Origin: Cercophora sp. LCS_1
Taxonomy: Eukaryota; Ascomycota; Sordariomycetes; Sordariales; Lasiosphaeriaceae
Direction: 5' to 3'
Assembly (NCBI GenBank): GCA_036250225.1
Contig: JAPZLL010000019.1
Span: 434,001-498,000, forward strand
Length of the DNA: 64,000 bases
Part shown: in pieces, positions 22,825 through 32,149 of the stretch
Layout of the letters: each line of letters starts with the position of its first letter
Position numbering within the stretch: the first letter of the stretch is position 1
Made by a program: the position numbers and the translations under genes
Notes under the pieces: model-generated
Database searches by the model: none
What the model was told of the DNA's origin: nothing
What the model saw: the letters and a program-made list of their open reading frames with translations, nothing else

Positions 22825-24495
22825 TTACCACCCATTTCCACTCTGGCCCCCATTCGGTGGCGGTGAATATGGCTTATAACCTGGGTATGCCGCACTTCCT
22901 TGGCCCTGGCCCTGGGTCTGCACGGGGCTAGGCTGTCGGTAGTTTGCCTGGGGCCGTGTGTACCCTGACGTGCCAAAGTCAAAACCCGCATCGCTCTGTG
23001 CGTGCTGGGCCACTGGCGCAACCACGGGGTTGGGGTCGCGCGAGTACTGTCGCTGTGGCGGGGCGCGGAGAGGTCGGGAGTCCGAGTATTGGCTGTTGTT
23101 GTCGTAGCTGTTGTTATTATTGTTGTCATACGGGCTGCCGCCGTATGCCTGCTGAGGGGCGGGGGAGCTACGGGCATAGGCCTGTTGGGGGCCGGGAGAA
23201 CGACGATCCTGGCCGTAGACTGGGGTCGAGCTGTACCCAGCGTTGTTGTACGGGTTGTCGCCGGCAAGCTCGTTGGGCGGAGAGCGGCGCGGATTGGTGT
23301 TGTTCATCGCCATGCCGTAGCCCTGGGTGCTGCCTTGGGGAGTCGCGTTGTAGTTGTCATAATTATCGTAGCCGGCTTGAGTGTTGAAGCTGCCTTGTCG
23401 GGCGGGCGGCTGGTCGTAACCACGAGGCTGGTTGTAACCACCGTTGCCGGACTGGCCGTAGCTGTTATCGGTGTATCCGTTGTGGTTATTGTTGTTGTTG
23501 TACCCGTTGTCGTTATAGGGCGATCGTCGGCCCTGGCCCATGGCAGCGCCAGCGACGCCGTAGCCTTGATCACCGAGGTTGGAGGCCTGGCTGTATCCTC
23601 CGCCTGGCTGGTTGTAGCCTTGGTTGTTTTGGGCGTACGGGTCGTTTTCCACGTTGGAGGCGGGAAAATAGCCGTTGGCACCCGGTGCGCCAGCTGGGGG
23701 ACCGTAAGGGCTGCGATTAGCGCCCGGCGAACCGGCGGGGCTGGCTCTTCCGGGAATGGCGGCGGCGCCCGTCATTGCGGGGCCGTTCTGGCCGCTCGCT
23801 TCGGGCTTCTTCAGCTGGTCCATCTCTACTTCCTCCTCCTCAACGAGCACCTTCTTCTTTCCGGCTTGCTCCCAGCTCGGCATCGCAGGGAGGGCATCAT
23901 CCCCACCCTTGGACTTGCTGACATCGAACTCGGCGTATTGCGGGGGACCGGCTGTGACACCGGTTGACACACCGGTGGGGTGAGACACAACGGCCGGGGT
24001 CATGGTGGGGATTACGGGAGGAAAATGCGGGTTCATCGGCGGCTGCATCTTGTAGCCCTGGTTCGGCGGGATATACGGCTCATCAAGGTACTTGTGTCGC
24101 TTTCCCCGAGGGGGATCACAGCACCCGCAGCAGTTGCCGCAGCATTTCAGGCACGAGAAGCACTCGCAGCAGCACGACAAGCCGCAGCACGCGCAGCGAA
24201 TGATGCACCAGACGACCGAGAAGATGATCAAGCCGCCAATGATCATGAGCGCGATGACGGGCCACCTGGCGAGACACGGCGAGTCAGCGACACCCCCACC
24301 GCCACCACACACCATCTTAACTTACTTGCAGTAGGTCGCCTCCATGCAATTGTCCCAGCTGGAAAACGCATTCCGCACATTGTCGACCTGTCCCTGGAGG
24401 TCCTGACGTTTAAGCACAGGCTCTAGGCTGCGCACCATCAACTCCGCAAAGCCCTCCCGCAAGCTCCTCCTCATCGCCGTGTCGATGCCAGCCAT
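22825..24495 (-). CDS. Fibroin-3-related membrane protein
   Basis: Two exons (24326-24495 and 22825-24265; 60-bp intron GTAAGT...CCAG) give 536 residues starting MAGIDTAMRRSLREGF. A luminal or outer N-terminal stretch ends in SWDNCMEATYCKW. One transmembrane helix follows (PVIALMIIGGLIIFSVVWC, about residues 59-77), then a dense cysteine cluster (about 14 Cys in 35 residues) and the basic motif PPRGKRHKYLDEPYIPP. The rest is a cytosolic low-complexity tail rich in Gly, Asn, Tyr, Gln and Pro. This architecture is that of the fungal proteins annotated as fibroin-3 related; their role is unknown. The cysteines next to the membrane could be palmitoylated (inference). The start at 24495 was chosen because exon 1 is needed for the conserved Cys-Trp junction; the downstream ATG at 24315 lies inside the intron. 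Confidence 0.85.
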
Positions 24496-26658
24496 CTTGC
24501 GCGCTTGCCCGCGGATTGGCTCTCGTTGGGATTTTGTGGGGTTGGTTCTCGAGTCGATACAGTTGGCGATGATTGACCGTCGTCGGTGGAGAACGATGTA
24601 AAAAGGTAAATCGTTCGTGTGGGAGAAAAAACAAAAGATTGAATGGTAGCGAGTGCTACAGCTCCATTGTGCGCTGCTCGGAAGTGAATTGAGTGTGTGT
24701 GATCGCCGGTTGACAGATAGCCTAAAACACGATCCTTCTGGGCGGACTCTGGTTGTCGGATTCTGTGGGTGATGGGAATGTTATCCTGATGGATGGTCAA
24801 AGGAGCGGTTCCCGGCGGATCAGCAGGTAAAAACCAAGCGAAGGTCGACGTTGCAATTGAAGGAGTGACTGAACAGAGGAAGGGCGCCGCCTGAGCGGTT
24901 TGGGCGAGAACAGGCGGAATCTGGGGACAGTGGCGCAGGAGCAAAGGCAATGCTCGGCCCCGTAACAAGGCTAACAATTGGCTTTCCGCGTCGTCGTCCT
25001 CTGTTTGGCGGGACAGTCGTCAGCCCCCGGGTGCGTCTGAAACTCGAAACTCGGGCGCAGCGGCGCCTGGGCGTTGCGCGCGGACCGTTGATCTGAACTT
25101 TCGTCCCGGTCGGGAGAGAATCGCAATCGCAGGGCGAGGAGCGGGAGAAAAAGTTAAAAAGGGTTGAGGGCTTGGGGTTTGACGCAGGGACCTTCGCGGT
25201 TTGCATGCAAGGGACGAGGGGCTCTTTTGACCGCAACGACCACTCGGCAGACGAAAAAACAGGCTAATTCTGTCGTGTTCGCCATCCCCCTATGGCAGGG
25301 CTCAGCCTGCGGAACGACCACGAAGACGGTCGGGTCCCGTAAAGTGGTTTCCCACTTAAGGTGTGTATGCCAAAATAGAAGGGAAACCATTGCCGCTCCA
25401 AGACATTTTGGTTTCTCACTCAAGAGGATAAATCCGCCCGCATACACAAGTGGGAAGCCGAGTTTACATTCCGCGCCGATGGTCTCAATGAATGCAATTG
25501 CAATGCTTCAACGCCAGAGGGCCGGTTCGGCACACGGCGACCGGGGTTTGAATCAAGACTCCGTAATTTCGACTGCCCCAGATCGGCTCCTGCAAGGACG
25601 TCGGAGCGAGATGCAGCGGGGTCTTCGGCCCCTGAAATTTCTTGCATCCGCGGGCAAGTACCGATGAGGGCTCGGGTCCACTATCTTTTCATAAACCCAA
25701 TTTGAATCTTGGAGATCGAGCTCTAACTGTGAATGCCTTCACCTGCGATGATCCCTCCGAGCAAAAGACGCGACTTCATCTGCAAGCCATGACGCCACAA
25801 AACACGCACAGAAATGCAGGGGCCGTCACTGCTTGCGTTGTGGACAGGGGCTTAGATGTGACATGAGGTTTCGACGAGACATGCGGCTCAACTGACCTTC
25901 AACTCAGCTTGACTGAGGGCCCTGGGCGAAAAGAATGTATGACAGAGCCTCTTGTAGTTGTTTGGGTATTAACATTATCATTAGAGCTCGAGAGAATATA
26001 CCTGGAGCTTGCCATGAGATTGTGCAACAAAAAAAATTGAGCAGCTTACATTGCGCTACCATAGTGACAGTGTTTGGAATTCGCCATGAGGGTTTTCGTC
26101 TCAGCGGGAGTAAAAGATGGGTCAAACTCAGATCACACAAGCCGATGGTGACAGGCGCACTCAGATATGTGCGTGTTCGTTCACGCCATCTATAGCATAC
26201 GGCGTCGCCCTCGTGGGAACAAGGTTTGATGGTCCCAACTGGACCGTCGCTTGCAGCACCAACAGGCCGAGATGACCATGGGACCAATAATGACAGCTGT
26301 TGGGAAGACGCTGTCGATGCACTTGTGTCAAACGTAACGGAGTCCAGGAGATCAACAAGTGCGGCGAGATAGAGGAGCCGCCACAAACCAACGCATGAAA
26401 TCGCTTCCAGTTCTTTCACAAATATCAACAGATATTAAACGCCTCTTTCATATGAGACAACTCTAGGAATCCCCCGAAAGTATCGTCCCATTGCTAAAGG
26501 TGACCAATCCATCAACGAAACAATCCCTTTAGGTACCCCGACATATAGCCAACCAAACGCCATTCCATGTACAATACTAATGTTGACCCTGCCCATTTCG
26601 CGCTCTTGTATTGTTGATCCTCTCTGTTCTTAGTGCCCCCTAGATCTTTCGATCCTCT
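24496..26658. other. Intergenic region
   Basis: 2.2 kb between two minus-strand genes. 24496-25200 is probably the promoter of the fibroin-3-related gene. 26460-26658 is A/T-richer and fits the 3' UTR of the RCR gene. Frames such as 24471-24977 and 25904-26428 have no recognisable protein character. Confidence 0.4.
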
Positions 26659-27250
26659 TTATGACCTGTGGCCGGGCGGCGGGCCAGCAGGCGGAGAGTA
26701 AGCAGGCTCGCCACCGTACGGAGAAGCGGCAGGTGGTGTGTAAACGTTCTGGGGTGGTTGATATGTGTTTTGCGGCTGTTGCAGTTGGATACCCTCTTGT
26801 TGGCCGTTTGCGTAGTACCCATCGTTTTGGTTGAACTTCTGGCCAGTACCCTGGGGGTACACTGGCGGTTGAGCGCTGTACTGCGGGGGAGGGGGGTAGT
26901 ATGCCGGCGGTGCCATCCAGCCTGTTCCTCGAAGGGGCGCAATGCCCTGGCGTCTGCGACGACGGGAGTTGCGTCTGCGGGACGGTTAGTGACCGATGCG
27001 ACCAAGAAACATATTGATGAGCGACTTACGCTAGGAGGACAAGGACGATGATCGTGAAGATGATGATGATGCCCGCGAATACCCAACGGCCCCACCAGTA
27101 CCAGCCGTTCCGTTCCCAACAGTTTCCGTTGCTGTAGTACGTGCCTGACGGGCATCCGCTGTGGATTGGTTAGCGAAGGCAATTTCCCTGTCGGACAAAG
27201 ACTTACAATTGGCGTTTGACCAAGTCGGTCAGTTGCTCGGTAGGAGCCAT
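26659..27250 (-). CDS. RCR (Rcr1/Rcr2)-type single-pass membrane protein
   Basis: Three exons (27207-27250, 27030-27158, 26659-26974; introns of 48 and 55 bp) encode 162 residues. The order is: short N terminus MAPTEQLTDLVKRQFGCP; an aromatic GNCWERNGWYWWGRW block; one transmembrane helix (VFAGIIIIFTIIVLVLLA, residues about 40-57); a basic stop-transfer stretch NSRRRRRQG; the family motif PLRGTGW; then a Pro/Gln/Tyr-rich cytosolic tail. The tail contains PPPPQYS, a PPxY-type site that in yeast Rcr proteins is linked to the Rsp5 ubiquitin ligase. Yeast Rcr1/Rcr2 affect chitin deposition and plasma-membrane protein sorting. The family call is firm; role here is inferred. A shorter frame starting at 26916 would miss the membrane helix and is rejected. 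Confidence 0.88.
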
Positions 27251-28503
27251 TGAGAGGATATATCGTCTACGCGGTCAATTCTCGTATGTTTCTGTTCGAG
27301 AGTTTCGATACGCGGTGCTTTGCGAGAACTTGTGTCGATGGTTGTTGGCGGGGAGTTGATATCGCTGCAGTGGAGCGATTTTGAAGCACACGGGGGGCGG
27401 GAAATCTGCTGACGACAGAAGACAGATGGGTGACGTCCGGCTTAAGTTCCCGCAGATTGTGGGGCGTGTCTCTGCCAACAAAGGCACATGGCTGGCAGGC
27501 CAGCGGCCGCGTATCATGCGCGTAATTTCACGAAACTGCGAGCAAGCCGGACCGCAACAACACAATGCGATTATGTCTCGGCATACGAAAGGCTGGTATG
27601 GTAATCATGACGGGCAACGTGGTCTGGTGTGGCTGAGCAACGCCGTCCAACGATCACGGCACCGTTTGAGCCGAAACAGGGAGAGCTTGCAGAGCTTGGC
27701 TCCGGCAGCTCCCAAATCACAACCTCGGAGGCAGCCCGCCAAGTGTCTTGGGCGTTGCAACGAACCTCCTCACCTTCGGCCAATGCTTCAGAGGCATCGA
27801 CCCTTACAGCGACAAACCGCGAGCGTATCGCGTATTCCAAACATGTTTGCCTCAGCCCGGACCTTCGCGCCTTGCGGACATACGAACCTACCCAAGCCAC
27901 TTTGCGATTCCAAAGCGCAGGCGCAGAGGAGCACCTGACGAGAAAGCTCCGTCTCGTGTTGAGGCAGTAATCTATTCACACGAGCCGGAATCTCGGGGTC
28001 GCTTTGTTGCTGACGATGATGTCGGTGGCGAGGGGACGGGTGAAATCTCTTGGCATATCTTCTCCCCGCCTTTGCGAAGTCCGCTGCGATGCGACAGCTG
28101 GTGGCTGGTCCATTGATAGAAGTGTGTCACCACGTTATGATCGGCTATCCGTTCCAGGGAATTGAATTGCTGTCAAGGCCATCGAGTGGATATTTCTAAG
28201 CTGCATTGATTATGCTCAAACGAGGTACTGTTGAAACTCTGGAGGCCAGTTATTCAGCCCAGCCACGGGATGCTCTTTGTCTGCAGGTGTGGCTGGTGAA
28301 ACTGAAGCTCACTAACAGACATACGCTCAAAGTTGGCAGCAGGCAGTTAAAGCATCATCCGGTGCAAGAATCCGTCACTCTGCTAGGAAATGCAAAGTAA
28401 CAGAAGCCAAATAATCCCATTCAGTCTCATTTAATGTCAGAGAAATGGTATTCCAAAGTTTAGTCGTGATTCCTGGGGCGCAAATACCCATCTTCGCTCC
28501 TCG

Positions 28504-28514
28504 AGGGTTAGGGG
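28504..28514 (+). promoter_or_regulatory. TTAGGG (Tbf1-like) site upstream of RPS16
   Basis: AGGGTTAGGGG lies 162 bases before the RPS16 start. Tbf1-type factors bind TTAGGG repeats and drive ribosomal-protein genes in many ascomycetes. Assignment is from motif and position only. Confidence 0.45.
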
Positions 28515-28560
28515 CACTTGGGCAGTGGGTCCTCAGCCCTGGACAGCCGCAAATCTAAAA

Positions 28561-28568
28561 CACGTGAT
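28561..28568 (+). promoter_or_regulatory. CACGTGAT (Cbf1-type E-box) upstream of RPS16
   Basis: CACGTGAT lies about 110 bases before the RPS16 start and 47 bases after the TTAGGG site. Cbf1-type bHLH factors bind CACGTG and co-occur with Tbf1 at ribosomal-protein promoters in Candida-type yeasts. Inference by analogy. Confidence 0.45.
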
Positions 28569-28675
28569 TGCGCTAGCCCCGTCCCGTTTTCCCCTCCACA
28601 CACAAATTTTGGCAAGTAAGAAATTCAAGTCACGACGACCAAACCGGAAGCTCTCTTGCCATACCACACGACAAA

Positions 28676-29297
28676 ATGGCGGCAGTACAAGCAGTCCAAG
28701 TTTTCGGCAAGAAGAAGAATGCCACCGGTACGCATCGCGATGTCATTTTTCGACGAGCCCGAGTTTTGCTGACAATTGGGATGTTGCAGCCGTCGCGCGC
28801 GCTGTGCAGGGCAAGGGCCTCATCAAGGTCAACGGCAAGCCTCTGAAGCTCTTCGCCCCCGAGGTTCTCCGGGCCAAGCTCTACGAGCCCATCCTCCTTC
28901 TCGGCCTCGACAAGTACGCCAATGTCGATATCCGCATCAAGGTGTCCGGTGGTGGTCACGTCTCGCAGGTCTACGCTGTGCGTCAGGTGGTGAGTTTGAT
29001 CAAAATCCGGGCAAGAATATTGAGAATGGAGTGCTAACCGCACGCCAAACAGATTGCCAAGGCCATCGTCAGTTGATCCGATTCCGCAGTGCGAGCTGTC
29101 GACCGATAGACGATAAACTAACGGGTTCACAGGTTTCCTACTTCGCCAAATACGTCGATGAGCACTCCAAGAACACCCTCAAGTCCGCCCTCATTCAGTT
29201 CGACCGCAGCTTGCTTGTTGCCGATCCCAGACGGTGCGAGCCCAAGAAGTTTGGCGGCAAGGGTGCCCGCGCGAGGTTCCAGAAGTCTTACCGTTAA
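28676..29297 (+). CDS. RPS16: 40S ribosomal protein S16 (uS9)
   Basis: Component of the small ribosomal subunit that contacts tRNA near the P site. Four exons (28676-28727, 28790-28989, 29053-29067, 29133-29297) give 143 residues, exactly the usual eukaryotic length. The protein starts MAAVQAVQVFGKKKNATAVA and ends with the invariant KKFGGKGARARFQKSYR tail whose last Arg reaches the decoding centre. Other landmarks are GKGLIKVNGKPL, VSGGGHVSQVYAVRQ and FDRSLLVADPRR. The exon edges are fixed by protein conservation: VRQ-VIAKAI-VSYFAKY. Exon 3 is only 15 nt (IAKAI), and its downstream donor is GTCAGT. Intron lengths are 62, 63 and 65 bp. Identity is certain; the one less sure point is the exact exon 3 donor. 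Confidence 0.96.
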
Positions 29298-31354
29298 TCT
29301 GGTTATTATGGCGATGGTGCTGGGGGACGGAGGGCTTACGCGGACACGGACGGCGTTCGGCATTGCATGGATCGGATATGGATGATCGATCTTGACTTCC
29401 GACGATGGCCTGCCGAGGTGCTTGATGTTGGCATCTCGGCCGAGATAGGGAATCTGACTCTCAAGTCTTATTTGGTCTGCCAACGAGATTCCTCCCGCCC
29501 GGAATACGGTGATTCTTTTTGGGCTGTGATTTTGTTTTTGCAGCGGGCGCGGAAGGCGTGTTGCAACGATAGACAGGCTCTCCGACGCGAAAAGCACATT
29601 GTTTTGGTTCGGATGGTTGTCTGTTGGTTCGGTGATGTGTGATTTGATACTAAAGAAGGTAGACATTCCGGCCAACCCACAGGCCCACGGAGCGATTCAA
29701 GAGCGATACACGAGGACGGGGCGGTTCGGCGGAGTCGAGGGAGTCAAGCACACGAAGCACACCGAATCATCTCACTGTGGTGTGAATCTCGTGGCCACCG
29801 GGGAACGAAGAACCCATTTCTACGTCGTAGACACGATCGACAATAAGGCGTGGCTGAGAAACACGAGGAGGGAAGCGATGTCCCAGACGGTGCGACAGAC
29901 CAAGCTGCCTTCCGACACCGACATGTAAAATCGCACCTACCAGGGTCCCGTTGCCCGTTCTCACTCAGCCCTTGACCAAGATGATATCTCCGAACTACCC
30001 CCAGACACGCCCGTATAAATACGATCAATCATGAAAACCTTCGACTCTTTCCTCATCACTCGCGCCGCCTAACCGATGGATACCAGACCATGCCCCTGCA
30101 GAAAATCTCACATCAAAGACTCAGAGGGATATTGATCTAAGATAGAGGAGCCGGTCCAATATCCGAAGGCATGAACAATATTCCAAAGGCCATAACACAT
30201 GATATACTTGCACCCGTTGGGACATATTCCTACCCGTTGATACCATTGAAAGCGGCATCGGCCGTTATTTCATATCACCAACTTGCCGATTACTCCGGCA
30301 GGTCTCAACACCAAACCACCGAGATCTCAACGAAATGTTCCTCGCACCGTCCGACGACACTTCATCGCCCGTCAAAAACAAGTACCACCCACTCTTTTCC
30401 CACATTACTTGCCCAATCCCCTTGCAAGCAGACCCCCATCCGGAACGCGGCTGCTGCGCAAACCCGCGACACACTTTTGGGTCCAAATTCCGCCAGCAGT
30501 AAAACCCATCAACCAATCAGACCAACCCACGTCAATGGTCGAAATATGGTCTGTGTGTAGTTGAGAGATCAGGGTCCCTCCCTCCTCCTCTCCCTCCTTG
30601 TCTCGATTTCTTCGCCCCAGGGACGAATTGCTCTCTCTTCCTTTTTCTCATTCTCGTCGAGGTGCCCTCGCGATTCCGTCCTTTCATTTTTCCCCTGTCG
30701 CTTTCTCATTTGGAGTTCTCAGGACGAGGCGCATCTCACCACCACCATACGCGCCCGCCCAATTGCGACCCAAGGCGCCCCATTTTTTTTTTTTCACAGA
30801 GCGCGCCTTACACGGAATATGGCAGCGCCGGTTCTCTTCTCTTCACAGTTTCTTCAGTCACTATCTCGTTGCTTTCAAGACTCAAGTTCATAATGTTTGA
30901 CTGATCGTTCTCCAAGATACAAATTATCCGAACCAAATGCATCAGACAGCGCAATCCCATGCTCCTCCCACCACGCTATACACACTCCAAAACTTGCCCC
31001 TCCAAAGAAAACAGATACCCTGCAGGTCGGGTGGCCAGTGCCATTCCGTCTAGTTATTCCGAGTCTCATCAATAATTTGTCGGAAACCCATGTCATGACA
31101 TGATATGCTGTTGAGGGGAGGGTGCGCCCGGAGAACTGATAAACATGATAGGTCTTCCACGCGCTACGCGCGGGAAACATTAATGGCCGTTGCCGACCGG
31201 GCTTCCAACGTCTTTTTTCTGCAAGCGCACCAACATATGAAAGAGAAAACGGTCCCAGTCGCAGGGCCGAACGACGAAGCGCCGGGCTACCAAACGAACC
31301 GAACATCGACGAGTGGGGTATACGCAAAAGCAAGGCGGCGCATTGCCGCGCACT
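29298..31354. other. Convergent intergenic region between RPS16 and ARL8
   Basis: 2 kb, longer than expected between two converging genes. 30560-30890 has a promoter or leader-like look on the plus strand: pyrimidine-rich runs, then a T12 run, then a lone ATG at 30892 followed by a stop after three codons. No protein-coding frame follows, so a non-coding transcript is possible but unproven. Confidence 0.35.
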
Positions 31355-32149
31355 TCACCTGTTGGCGTACTTGACCAACCAGTGGAGAACAGCGTCCAGA
31401 TTGGTCTCTTCTCTGGCAGATATGCCATAGCACGACACCTCGCGGCCCGAAATGCTCTTGAGGTCCATTGCGTCGATGAGTTCGTCGACCGTGAGCTTGT
31501 CGGGGAGGTCCGACTTGTTGCCGAGGACCAGGAGGGGAATGCCAAAGAGCGACTGGTTGTTCATGAGAATATGAAGCTCCTCCTTAGCCATGGGCAGGAG
31601 ACCCATATCGGCTATGTCGACAATGAAGACGATGGCGTTGACACCGCGGCAATATCGCTCCCACATTTGGCGGAAGCGGGGTTGGCCACCCAAGTCCCAG
31701 CACTTGAGGGTCACATGCCCTTTTTGCAACCGCTTCATGTTGAACCCGACAGTGGGGATGGTGCTGCAATGTGAGGTCAGCGGGACAGCGAATTAAAGAG
31801 GGCCATGCGTTGGATCACGTCGACCGGCAAGAAGGGGAAGGTCGGGAGTCACTGCTTACTCGATCTCGAATTCGGCGCCCTGGACGAGGATCCGCGTCAG
31901 CACGCACAAGCCGCTCACCGAGCATTGCGCTTCAACTCACCGAGAGCACGCGAAGAAGTGACGTCTTGCCAGCATTCTGCAGTCCAACCATCGTCACGTC
32001 CATCTCGGTGGCCCTGCGAGCGTTAGCCTCAATGGCGATGCGGTTCGGGCCCTACCTCGCAGCGAAGCTTGAAGCTCCGCCGCCGCCGTCACTCACCAAA
32101 AGGTCCTGAGCAGCCAGTCATATAATCGCCGGAAAACGTTGCCTGCCAT
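31355..32149 (-). CDS. ARL8: Arl8-type small GTPase
   Basis: Arf-like GTPase of the lysosome/vacuole-positioning Arl8 branch. Four exons (32097-32149, 31941-32013, 31860-31879, 31355-31763) give 184 residues. Nucleotide-binding motifs are complete: P-loop GLQNAGKT (about 28-35), switch TIPTVGFN (50-57), WDLGGQ (71-76), NKSD (131-134) and a SARE-like G5 (ISAREETN). There is no Gly at position 2 (MAGNVFRRL), so the protein is not N-myristoylated, as is usual for Arl8. The FNMKRLQKGHVTLKCWDLGGQ stretch, YCRGVNAIVFIVD and C-terminal DAVLHWLVKY separate it from Arf and Sar1. Exon 3 is only 20 nt (GAEFEI plus two bases). The next upstream region is a 2.9-kb gap shared with RPA135. Confidence 0.95.

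Larger units (their letters stand above)
27251..28675. other. Divergent promoter region of RCR gene and RPS16
   Basis: 1.4 kb between divergent starts. The RPS16-proximal 180 bases contain two sites with known ties to ribosomal-protein genes (separate entries). ORFs here, such as 27381-27938 and 27629-27970, overlap each other in several frames without family signal. Confidence 0.45.

Noticed and set aside
26659..26916. Small 85-residue Pro-rich protein starting at 26916
   Set aside because: It is the tail of the RCR gene; two upstream exons supply the membrane helix and family motifs.
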